Shown: piece by piece, positions 33,093 to 38,739 of the stretch
Layout: each line of letters opens with the position of its first letter
Position numbering within the stretch: position 1 is the first letter of the stretch
Virus record (IMG/VR): IMGVR_UViG_3300046009_011788
Location: 1-38,739 of that record
Source of the DNA: a virus
Reading direction: 5' to 3' (one strand)
DNA length: 38,739 nucleotides
Position numbers and translations under genes: made by a program
Notes under the pieces: generated by a model
Database searches by the model: none
Told to the model about the DNA's origin: nothing
What the model saw: the letters and a program-made list of their open reading frames with translations, nothing else

Positions 33093-33386
33093 ATGATTAA
33101 AGTTGTTAAGCTTAGCACAGGTGAAGAATTTATTGGTGAGATTGTAGGTGAAGGAGAAACGCTTGATATTAAAAATCCTTGCGCTATGCAACTTATTCCT
33201 TCTCGTAATGATCCTTCCAAAGCATCTATGGGTATGTTCCCTGCAGCACAGCATTTAAAGGGATCCGTGATCGAAATTTCTACAGATCATATCATTTATA
33301 TGGGCGAACCAGTAGAAGAACTTTACAATCAATACAATTCAATTTTCGGTTCAGGCATTCAATTAGCATCTGGCTTCAAAAAGTAA
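33093..33386 (+). CDS. Predicted Sm-like (LSm-fold) phage protein
   Basis: A 97-residue protein opening with MIKVVKLSTGEEFIGEIVGE, the bent-sheet pattern of Sm-like proteins (Sm1: strand, G-x-E-x-x-G), then LDIKNPCAMQ and a later VIEISTDHIIYMGEPVEELY (Sm2-like). Similar proteins of unknown function are common in T4-like aquatic phages. RNA binding is possible but unshown. It comes right after a strong terminator with no clear promoter of its own; either read-through or RNA processing must supply its message. Confidence 0.6.
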   Translation: MIKVVKLSTGEEFIGEIVGEGETLDIKNPCAMQLIPSRNDPSKASMGMFPAAQHLKGSVIEISTDHIIYMGEPVEELYNQYNSIFGSGIQLASGFKK

Positions 33387-33387
33387 T

Positions 33388-33675
33388 ATGGCTAAAAAGC
33401 ACGCACCCAGTCCAGTTGTATATCTTGATCCTGATACTGGTCTACCTACATGCGATCCGAAACAATGTGCGGATAAATTAGTTCAATATTCTGAAGTAAT
33501 TGAAACTAATTATAAATGGGTGGGTGGACCTGTTAAACATAGATTTTATTATTCTCTATGCTCTGAATGTAATAAAAGAACTATTACAAATAAAGATAAG
33601 AATCTTACTAACGAGTCTTATAAAAGAGGTACTGAGAATAAAGGTGTTGATAATGAACTTGAGGAGAAAGTATGA
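33388..33675 (+). CDS. Cys-containing protein of unknown function (95 aa)
   Basis: A 95-residue protein starting one base after the previous stop. It has two Cys pairs, CDPKQC (about 22-27) and CSEC (about 58-61), spaced like a zinc-ribbon, around a strand HRFYYSLCSE. The C-terminal third is Lys/Asn/Glu-rich and probably disordered. No family is recognised; zinc binding is an inference. It overlaps the next small gene by four bases. Confidence 0.6.
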   Translation: MAKKHAPSPVVYLDPDTGLPTCDPKQCADKLVQYSEVIETNYKWVGGPVKHRFYYSLCSECNKRTITNKDKNLTNESYKRGTENKGVDNELEEKV

Positions 33676-33797
33676 GTAAAGACGGTAAGCAACATAATAA
33701 GGTTGAAAAGAAAACTAGACAAAATGGCACTAAGACCGCTACTATGAATAAATCGGTTAAAAGAAGTTTCAAAAAATACAGGGGACAAGGCAAATAA
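33672..33797 (+). CDS. Small, very basic protein (41 aa)
   Basis: A 41-residue ORF with a good ribosome site (GAGGAG) and ATGA overlap with the previous gene. It is rich in Lys, Arg, Asn and Gln (SVKRSFKKYRGQGK at the end) with no acidic cluster, so it could bind nucleic acid. It ends just before the promoter at 33801. No family is recognised. Confidence 0.55.
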   Translation: MSKDGKQHNKVEKKTRQNGTKTATMNKSVKRSFKKYRGQGK

Positions 33798-33800
33798 ATA

Positions 33801-33829
33801 TTGACGAATGAGTCTAACGGCTATATAAT
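33801..33829 (+). promoter_or_regulatory. Sigma70-type promoter for the His-rich protein gene
   Basis: TTGACG at 33801-33806 and TATAAT at 33824-33829 with a 17-base spacer, then a ribosome site GAGGAG at 33841-33846 before ATG 33853. The tRNA genes downstream on the same strand could be transcribed from it too. Confidence 0.87.
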
Positions 33830-33852
33830 TATTCTAAGTCGAGGAGATTCGC

Positions 33853-34158
33853 ATGAAAAAGTTAATTGCCAGTTTAGTTTTATTTGCTAGCACAGCTGTG
33901 TTCGCTGGTCCAGGTCATCATGGTCACGGTCATAGACATCACCATTGGAATCATAGTCATGGTTGGATTGCTCCAGCTTTGATTGGGGGTGTGATAGGAT
34001 ATGCTTTAACAAGGCCAGCCCCAGTAATTGTACAGCAACCAGACTATATAGTAGTGCCTCAGCAACCGGTAATTGTTCAACCTACTCAGTGTTTTATTAC
34101 GGTCAAGAATCCTTATACTGAAAGAGATGAAACTGTAGCAGTTAGTTGTGCCAGATAA
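33853..34158 (+). CDS. Exported His-rich protein
   Basis: A 101-residue protein with a clear Sec signal peptide (MKKLIASLVLFASTAVFA, cut before GPGHH). The mature N-terminus has nine His within twenty residues, likely a metal-binding patch. A glycine-zipper-like hydrophobic stretch (LIGGVIGYAL) and a Pro/Gln/Val-rich spacer follow, and the C-terminus has two Cys that could form a disulfide in the periplasm. It is under its own host-type promoter, and the first tRNA begins two bases after it. Similar proteins occur in beta- and gammaproteobacteria, so a host origin is plausible. Function unknown. Confidence 0.82.
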   Translation: MKKLIASLVLFASTAVFAGPGHHGHGHRHHHWNHSHGWIAPALIGGVIGYALTRPAPVIVQQPDYIVVPQQPVIVQPTQCFITVKNPYTERDETVAVSCAR

Positions 34159-34159
34159 A

Positions 34160-34238
<79 letters not shown>

Positions 34239-34246
34239 TATAAATA
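34239..34246 (+). promoter_or_regulatory. Late promoter box (TATAAATA) between the tRNAs
   Basis: An exact TATAAATA directly after the CCA of the first tRNA and 10 bases before the second. Start of transcription would fall near 34252, about five bases before the second tRNA. It could be fortuitous in AT-rich spacer DNA. Confidence 0.5.
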
Positions 34247-34256
34247 AACAGTCTAT

Positions 34257-34331
34257 TGCGGGGTAGTTCAGAAGTAGAACGCTGGACTCATAATCCAGAG
34301 GCCGTTGGTGCGATTCCAACCCCCGCTTCCA
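34257..34331 (+). tRNA. tRNA with CAT anticodon and mismatched acceptor end (initiator-like Met)
   Basis: Acceptor pairs 2-7 are GCGGGG with CCCCGC (34321-34326), leaving positions 1 and 72 as T and T, a mismatch like the one that marks bacterial initiator tRNA. D stem GTTC/GAAC, anticodon stem CTGGA/TCCAG, loop CTCATAA, T arm GTTGG/CCAAC, encoded CCA at 34329-34331. Odd points: the D loop is short and lacks the GG pair, the T loop reads TGCGATT, the discriminator is T, and the anticodon stem lacks the three G-C pairs of initiators. So initiator identity is open. Confidence 0.85.
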
Positions 34332-35156
34332 TTACCCTCCGCCTGGGGGAGCAACTCTAACATTTGTGCCTAATGTACTATTTACTAATCTTTCAGAACT
34401 AGTTATGGCATTTATAAATGTCTCTCTGTCTGCATCATATTTTTGCACGTCATCAAAAATGTTATCAAATTGGAGTGTAACTCTTCTCGGAGAAAATAGT
34501 ACAGTGTCTGAATCTTCATATCCAAGATAAAATCCCCTTGGATTGGATTGTAATAAATCAATTACTGCTTGTTGTATTACCAACTGTTGTACTATTTGAT
34601 TTGGAGTAGGTCTTTGAATCCATTCTTTCTCCCCGGTAATGGCATCCTCTACCCGAACATACCCACCATCTACTCTTTTTTCTTCAATGTATATTCCTTC
34701 AGATGGAGCATAAGTAGAATCGTTGTATGAAGTATCTTGTAGTAAACCAAGTGTAGCCTTTTGTTCTTCCTCTAATATACTTATTACTAAATCCTTGGCT
34801 TCTGATTTAGTAACTTCTATTGAATTTATAGTATAACTAATTGGGCCTGGTCTAATTTCCTTTTCTGAATTCGCATTTTCAACAAATCCTTCATCATAAC
34901 TAACTACACCTTGGCCAAAAGAATTAACAGGATCGGCAGCATTAAAATTACCTAGGTCTGTACTAATATCTGTACCGTAATCTGTTACTAAAGAAATAGT
35001 GCCAGTATAATCCTCGGGTCCTTTTTCATTTAAAGCTCCTAGGTCAACATAATCATAGGTTATTCCTCCCATTCTCCAGAAATACGCAGAAGGATCGCTA
35101 CCTCCTCCACCTGAATCAGCATAATTCATAAAACCAAAATCTGTTTCTATACCCAT
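34332..35156 (-). CDS. Unidentified protein, possibly a virion component (274 aa)
   Basis: A 274-residue protein on the minus strand, last gene of that block; its stop abuts the second tRNA. It is rich in Gly, Asp, Ser and Tyr at the N-terminus (MNYADSGGGGSDPSAYFWRMGG) and ends in a Pro/Gly tail. A helix around NQIVQQLVIQQAVIDLLQ lies in the centre. There is no signal peptide or membrane segment. The composition resembles fibre or neck-type structural proteins, but no family is recognised. The ribosome site AAGGAA supports the start at 35156. Confidence 0.55.
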   Translation of the reverse strand: MGIETDFGFMNYADSGGGGSDPSAYFWRMGGITYDYVDLGALNEKGPEDYTGTISLVTDYGTDISTDLGNFNAADPVNSFGQGVVSYDEGFVENANSEKEIRPGPISYTINSIEVTKSEAKDLVISILEEEQKATLGLLQDTSYNDSTYAPSEGIYIEEKRVDGGYVRVEDAITGEKEWIQRPTPNQIVQQLVIQQAVIDLLQSNPRGFYLGYEDSDTVLFSPRRVTLQFDNIFDDVQKYDADRETFINAITSSERLVNSTLGTNVRVAPPGGG

Positions 35157-35203
35157 ATTATTCCTTGCAGATATTAGGGGTTGGGGTAGGTATTAACATG
35201 AGA

Positions 35204-35219
35204 GGGGCATAGATGCCCC
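35204..35219 (-). terminator. Hairpin in the gap between two minus-strand genes
   Basis: GGGGCAT (35204-35210) and ATGCCCC (35213-35219) form a stem of six to seven pairs. On the minus strand it follows the stop of the gene at 35255 and is followed by TCTCATGTT, a poor T tail. It may be a weak terminator or processing site between the two genes. Confidence 0.45.
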
Positions 35220-35254
35220 ATAACCATGTTGCTATCCAATAATCAAATATACTA

Positions 35255-35878
35255 TTATACACTTACTGGTCTTATAACGGGTTTCTTAACTACTGGTCCA
35301 CCTGAAGGAGCAGCACTTGGTCCTGGCATTGGGTCTGGCATCATTGGATCATCCATTGGACCTGGCATAGGATCGTCCATCATTCTAGAAGGACCTATTG
35401 GACCTGCCGATACTGCGCCCAATGGTCTTATACCACCAGGTGAGGACAAGTTCTTTTGTCCGTTCATTGCATTTGCCTGAGCCGCTGCACCAGCCATCGC
35501 TGCTTCTTTACCTGATCCAGCTAGCATAATACCAGATAAGGTACCACATAAGAATGTAGCTACCGGAATAATGAGTTCAAAGAACTTTTGATCGATCGGA
35601 CTGATTGCATTAAGAGGTTGGGTAACAAACATAATAGAATAAAGAACGGTAAATACAATTCCAATAAGAGTGAAAGCCAAGCAGCAACCAATAATAAACT
35701 TAAGTCGAACCATGAGTTCATTTTCTGTATACCTTTCACCTGGTCTTGATCTTACTTCAGAATTGTGACTATCTTTCTTTTCAGGTGTAGTTGATTTTTT
35801 AATTGGTGGTGTCATTACTTTCTTTTCCGTTCCCTTGTCTTCAATTCCAGGGTCTTTAAACATCTTTTTAAAATCCAT
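35255..35878 (-). CDS. Membrane protein with two helices and a Pro/Met-rich tail
   Basis: A 207-residue protein. A charged N-terminal 60 residues precede two hydrophobic segments (LKFIIGCCLAFTLIGIVF and about 25 residues later LIIPVATFLCGTLSGIML). Then comes an Ala-rich helix and a low-complexity tail of repeated DDPMPGP/MMPDPMPGP units. The hairpin of two helices recalls small phage holin-like proteins, and the block TFLCGTLSGIML is common in marine myophage proteins of unknown function. It overlaps no gene and sits two bases from the lipoprotein gene. Confidence 0.6.
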   Translation of the reverse strand: MDFKKMFKDPGIEDKGTEKKVMTPPIKKSTTPEKKDSHNSEVRSRPGERYTENELMVRLKFIIGCCLAFTLIGIVFTVLYSIMFVTQPLNAISPIDQKFFELIIPVATFLCGTLSGIMLAGSGKEAAMAGAAAQANAMNGQKNLSSPGGIRPLGAVSAGPIGPSRMMDDPMPGPMDDPMMPDPMPGPSAAPSGGPVVKKPVIRPVSV

Positions 35879-35880
35879 TT

Positions 35881-36102
35881 TTATTTTCCTTTACATTGCT
35901 CGCATTTATTCCCTGGACTTGAAAATGATGCAACACCTTCTTGTCCTTTGAATATATGTTCCGGGCAATCTCTAGATACTTCGCAATAAGGTTTTTTACA
36001 ATAATCTTTATCCCAATTGTCTGGATTTTGACAAGGGTATCTATATCTTGAATCGCAACTCACCAGTAAAAGTATTGCGAATACAGTAATTAAGTGTTTC
36101 AT
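35881..36102 (-). CDS. Cys-rich lipoprotein
   Basis: A 73-residue protein with a lipoprotein signal: MKHLITVFAILLLVSC, where LVSC is the lipobox and the Cys is residue 16. The mature part has eight further-or-fewer Cys spread as CQNP, YCKKPYCEVSRDC and KCEQCKGK, suited to disulfides in the periplasm. It resembles neither classical spanin. Its place among membrane proteins suggests a role at the host envelope (lysis, exclusion or adsorption), which is inference. Confidence 0.68.
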   Translation of the reverse strand: MKHLITVFAILLLVSCDSRYRYPCQNPDNWDKDYCKKPYCEVSRDCPEHIFKGQEGVASFSSPGNKCEQCKGK

Positions 36103-36114
36103 TAGTATGTCCTA

Positions 36115-36645
36115 TTATAAGGGCATCCACATCCAAACAGCTTGACTCACTAATAAAGCACCTACTGCACCAACAATACCACTGATATAGAACATCGACA
36201 TACTGACTGCTAAAATACTTGCAGTTAATAGTACAATTGCTATTTGTAATATGCTACCGCCCCAAGTAAACCATGGTGATTTAAGTTTAGCCGCGTCCCT
36301 TTCAGCTTCAAGGACTTTGGCTTTTTCCATAATCTCTTTCTTATCATCACTCATGCGCTTTGCTTCTGCCAGGAATTTATCTTTATTCTCTGGTTTGTTG
36401 GCTTCTGCAGCACTAATTTCGTATAGTACACCTCTAACATTCTTGGCTTGATACCAAGCCCACATATTATTTGCTTGAATAGTATTGTTTTGAATCTTGC
36501 TACTATTCGAACCACCTAACATAGTATTTATTGCCAAAATAGCAGCTAAAAAGACAATAATAAACCCTGCCTTGTCTTTAATTTTTGCTTCACGTTCTGA
36601 TCTTGTTAGTGGTTTCTTTTCTTCTAGTTTTTTATCTTCCGTCAT
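36115..36645 (-). CDS. DUF4337-like membrane protein
   Basis: A 176-residue membrane protein. The first hydrophobic segment is AGFIIVFLAAILAINTML, followed by NNTIQANNMWAWYQAKNVR, the signature stretch of DUF4337 proteins, a charged helix (about 60 residues, coiled-coil-like) and two C-terminal hydrophobic segments. The frame is open to an ATG at 36705, but ATG 36645 (MTEDKKLE) has GGAGAG just before it and gives only a 14-base overlap with the upstream gene, so that start is preferred. Function of DUF4337 is unknown. Confidence 0.7.
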   Translation of the reverse strand: MTEDKKLEEKKPLTRSEREAKIKDKAGFIIVFLAAILAINTMLGGSNSSKIQNNTIQANNMWAWYQAKNVRGVLYEISAAEANKPENKDKFLAEAKRMSDDKKEIMEKAKVLEAERDAAKLKSPWFTWGGSILQIAIVLLTASILAVSMSMFYISGIVGAVGALLVSQAVWMWMPL

Positions 36646-37021
36646 CTTCTCTCCACTTTGGCTTGTTGTCTGGAGGTTTAATAATGGGTTTAGGTTCATA
36701 TTCATCCTTTTTAGTTAAATACTTATCCAATAAAGCATTTCCTACCCAGGCAGTCATATATCCCATAAAATACCATTCGCTGAATCTTTCTTCCACTATT
36801 AAATATACAAAACCCCAGGTACTTACTATCCAAGCGCCAAATCTGACAAATTTCTTTTCGTCAATTTTGCCTCTTGAACAGATAAGATCCTTTAAATCTA
36901 TGTTGCTTTCGCTATTCCTGTGCCATATCCATAATAGAAGTATTAGAAATATGACTACAAGTATAAGCACAGAGCTCATAGCTATTTGCGTTTTATTGAT
37001 AGAATCCCAGTCTAAGTTCAT
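36632..37021 (-). CDS. Membrane protein, possible holin-like (129 aa)
   Basis: First gene of the minus-strand block. 129 residues with an N-terminal helix (SSVLILVVIFLILLLWIW), a central charged loop and one or two further hydrophobic segments (FGAWIVSTWGFVYLIV and YFMGYMTAWVGNALL), then a Pro/Lys-rich tail. The layout fits a small phage membrane protein such as a holin, but no family is certain. Transcription would start from the minus-strand half of the palindromic late promoter at 37041-37054. Confidence 0.6.
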   Translation of the reverse strand: MNLDWDSINKTQIAMSSVLILVVIFLILLLWIWHRNSESNIDLKDLICSRGKIDEKKFVRFGAWIVSTWGFVYLIVEERFSEWYFMGYMTAWVGNALLDKYLTKKDEYEPKPIIKPPDNKPKWREDDGR

Positions 37022-37040
37022 CTTTTTTAAGTAAGGTTAC

Positions 37041-37054
37041 TATAAATATTTATA
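37041..37054. promoter_or_regulatory. Divergent overlapping late promoters (palindrome TATAAATATTTATA)
   Basis: A perfect 14-base palindrome that contains the T4 late box on both strands: TATAAATA at 37041-37048 (plus) and, read on the minus strand, at 37054-37047. The plus box serves the cyclase gene, the minus box the membrane-protein block whose first ATG is at 37021. In T4 the box spans about -13 to -6, so the plus transcript would start at or next to the A of the cyclase ATG. Confidence 0.75.
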
Positions 37055-38292
37055 TGGAAACTAAACTCGCCACCATTATCTGCAGTGACGTTATCGGTTA
37101 CAGCAGTCTTATGCAACAAGACGAAGAAGGCACCCTACGAAAGTTGGATGCCTGCCGTGCTGTTATCGATCCACTCATAGACTCCAGTAAAGGAAGATTG
37201 TTTAATACTGGAGGTGATAGTGTATTAATTGAATTTGCCAGTGCAGTAGATGCAGTCAAATTCGCTATTGAAATGCAAGCTAGAATTAAGAAACTTAAAA
37301 ATGGAATGCGCTGGCGTATAGGCATGCATGTAGGTGAAGTATGGATATATGGTACTAATCTTATGGGCGATGCTGTAAATCTAGCAGCCAGAACAGAAAG
37401 TCTAGCTGATTACGGCGGCGTAACTATGACCGAGACTGTATATAAATTGATTGTCGGTAAAATGAAAGAATTGAAATTTGTCAGCAGAGGTGTGCAAGAG
37501 TTTAAAAATGTTTCTCCAATGGAAATTTGGAGTATTGAAATAGACGGTGCCGAACCTAATCCTCATTTATCTAAGGCACCTAAAACTCAAGTTTCATCTA
37601 CACCAACTAAATCACATAAAGAACTTATTGCCGCAATAATTAATGATGCTGCTGCAAGAAATAGATCTATTACTGACGCACAAAATTTTAAAAGAGATGA
37701 AAAGTTTGGACCTGCTGTAAGAATATTGATGTGGAGAATCACCAAACAAGATAAAGCAGCAGTTGATGATCTTGTTAGTATGGGTATGAAAGATCTAATA
37801 CCTAAAGAATTAAAACCCTATGTAGATGCAATATTTAAAGAATTTTGTTACAAGCTTGATAGTGAAAGATTGTTAGCTATTGCTGATCTTATGGAGAAAA
37901 TGGGTTATAGATCTTCTGCATTCCAATTTGTTAAGACTGCAGGTAAAATAGATGAAAGAGCACAACAACGATATGCAGTGATGGTGTTCGATGATCCAAA
38001 CAGTAGCCAAAGTGAAATGACTGCTATACTGGAGGATTTGAAAGAAGTTGCTATGAAACGTAATGTTTCAGCAATGATGAAACTTGGTGAGTTCTATTTG
38101 AAATTAAATGATAAAAAGAATGCCTTTAGATGGTTGTATGCAGCCAGAGCCGAACACAACCAACAGGCACAAAAGATGCTAGAGGATTTAAATAAAACTC
38201 TTAGTAAAGCAGACTTCAATAACTATAAAACAGATGCAGATGCACTTGTGGATCAAATAAAATTTATAGACGACAATCGAATGAAACTATAA
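37054..38292 (+). CDS. Class III nucleotidyl cyclase with C-terminal Sel1/TPR-like repeats
   Basis: A 412-residue protein with an N-terminal class III adenylate/guanylate cyclase domain (about 1-170). The two metal-binding Asp are in IICSDVIGYS (Asp12) and TGGDSVLIEF (Asp55); the substrate and transition-state region is GDAVNLAARTE (about 103-113), with Asp, Asn and Arg all present. Thus the domain looks catalytically complete and would make cAMP or another cyclic NMP. The Lys often found before GD is Asn51. The second half holds alpha-helical repeats (AMMKLGEFYLKLNDKKNAFR, then WLYAARAEH), Sel1-like. No membrane segment. The ATG has no ribosome site and sits at the predicted late start point. 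Confidence 0.92.
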   Translation: METKLATIICSDVIGYSSLMQQDEEGTLRKLDACRAVIDPLIDSSKGRLFNTGGDSVLIEFASAVDAVKFAIEMQARIKKLKNGMRWRIGMHVGEVWIYGTNLMGDAVNLAARTESLADYGGVTMTETVYKLIVGKMKELKFVSRGVQEFKNVSPMEIWSIEIDGAEPNPHLSKAPKTQVSSTPTKSHKELIAAIINDAAARNRSITDAQNFKRDEKFGPAVRILMWRITKQDKAAVDDLVSMGMKDLIPKELKPYVDAIFKEFCYKLDSERLLAIADLMEKMGYRSSAFQFVKTAGKIDERAQQRYAVMVFDDPNSSQSEMTAILEDLKEVAMKRNVSAMMKLGEFYLKLNDKKNAFRWLYAARAEHNQQAQKMLEDLNKTLSKADFNNYKTDADALVDQIKFIDDNRMKL

Positions 38293-38466
38293 TTACTTGT
38301 CTCTATTCAATTTATTTACTGCATCCCACAAAGCAGTGATTTGTTTGTCATAGTTTTTTTCCAAATAATCTAATCTCACCTTTAAGGTGACTGCATAAGC
38401 AGCAATCGCAACTACACCTGCACCTAAGAACCACAACTTACCTAACGCATCTGCAAGAGTTTCCAT
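38293..38466 (-). CDS. Small membrane protein with coiled-coil tail (57 aa)
   Basis: A 57-residue minus-strand gene, convergent with the cyclase gene and abutting its stop. It has one hydrophobic helix (LWFLGAGVVAIAAYAVTL, about residues 11-28) followed by a charged amphipathic helix (LDYLEKNYDKQITALWDAV). It begins four bases after the upstream gene's stop, so the two are probably co-translated. No family is recognised; a small membrane-anchored assembly or lysis protein is possible. Confidence 0.62.
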   Translation of the reverse strand: METLADALGKLWFLGAGVVAIAAYAVTLKVRLDYLEKNYDKQITALWDAVNKLNRDK

Positions 38467-38470
38467 GTAA

Positions 38471-38739
38471 TTACCTATTTGCTAATGGATTATCAAGTGC
38501 CTTCTTTAGATCATCATTGATCTTTTTATCTAATGCTTTTAATTTGGCATCTACTTCTTTGTTATTTGCTGCAATTGCTTTACTATTTTCTGCAGCCATA
38601 CGATTCATTTCTTTGGTCGCAGCATTAATAGATGCGTCAGCTTGTTTCTGAATATTACGAACATCTGTTTTTACTTCTGCAACTGTTTTATCTATTTCAC
38701 GCTGTTGTGTTTTATTACCTCGTTCAACATCTTCTACAT
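38471..38739 (-). CDS. Coiled-coil protein, C-terminal part (5' end outside window)
   Basis: About 89 visible C-terminal residues of a minus-strand gene that continues past the window edge and stops at TAA (38471-38473). The sequence is almost wholly helical and heptad-like, rich in Lys, Glu, Ala and Asn (for example DKTVAEVKTDVRNIQKQAD and AIAANNKEVDAKLKALDKK), typical of a long coiled coil. With the small membrane protein that follows it, it could form a fibre-, spanin- or chaperone-type component. Function unknown. Confidence 0.6.
   Translation of the reverse strand, partial: VEDVERGNKTQQREIDKTVAEVKTDVRNIQKQADASINAATKEMNRMAAENSKAIAANNKEVDAKLKALDKKINDDLKKALDNPLANR

Noticed and set aside
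35226-35480. An 84-residue Gly/Pro-rich plus-strand frame.
   Set aside because: It is the antisense of the DDPMPGP repeat tail of the minus-strand membrane protein.
36646-36705. Upstream start at 36705 for the DUF4337-like gene.
   Set aside because: It would add 20 residues deep inside the upstream gene; ATG 36645 has a good ribosome site.

Overview
The window looks like part of the genome of a T4-like tailed phage (myovirus) that infects a Gram-negative, probably aquatic, bacterium. The basis is a recognisable T4-type replication and recombination set: gp47 (2773-3831), gp46 (3828-5540), sliding clamp gp45 (27106-27762), clamp loader gp44 (29370-30311) and gp62 (30474-30923), and the translational repressor RegA (30913-31341). 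T4-type late promoter boxes (TATAAATA) occur beside host-like sigma70 promoters (TTGACN, 17 bases, TATAAT). The DNA is AT-rich and genes are packed with ATGA or TAATG overlaps. No gene-free gap exceeds 300 bases; the longest ones hold an RNA leader (32186-32305) and two tRNA genes (34160-34331). The host cannot be named from the sequence. The secreted, lipid-anchored and envelope-sugar genes point to a diderm.

Layout. (1) 1-6112, plus strand: an unidentified 3' gene end, a glycosyltransferase, a GalE-like epimerase, a QueD-like enzyme, gp47/gp46 and peptide deformylase. (2) 6155-9666: an early-type module with two near-consensus sigma70 promoters and a strong terminator. It encodes a vWA protein with an HExxH metallopeptidase-like motif and its MoxR/CobS-like AAA+ partner. 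(3) 9673-26799: a block of about 17 kb and 18 genes, starting at a late promoter and devoted to sugars. It holds a FkbM methyltransferase, a complete GDP-mannose to GDP-fucose route, a GT10 fucosyltransferase and other glycosyltransferases. It also holds an RfbH-like 3-dehydratase, a two-ORF thiamine-diphosphate enzyme, NDP-sugar reductases/epimerases, a 4,6-dehydratase and a kinase plus nucleotidyltransferase/HAD pair. (4) 26786-31341: the replication operon, interrupted by a glycosyltransferase, a queuosine-precursor transporter and small ORFs. (5) 31343-34331: a NadR-like two-domain enzyme, Hsp20 behind a pseudoknotted leader RNA, small proteins, a His-rich exported protein and two CAU-anticodon tRNAs. 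(6) 34332-37021, minus strand: membrane proteins, a lipoprotein and an unidentified, possibly structural, protein. (7) 37054-38292, plus strand: a class III nucleotidyl cyclase that shares a palindromic divergent late promoter with the minus-strand block. (8) 38293-38739, minus strand: two small genes.

How they may work together. The sugar block appears able to build activated fucose and possibly a two-carbon-branched 3,6-dideoxy sugar (yersiniose-type logic), and to attach sugars to an acceptor. Its late promoter suggests decoration of the virion, or remodelling of the host envelope late in infection. The most unusual items are this sugar block, the phage-borne nucleotidyl cyclase with its possibly leaderless late transcript, and the structured Hsp20 leader.
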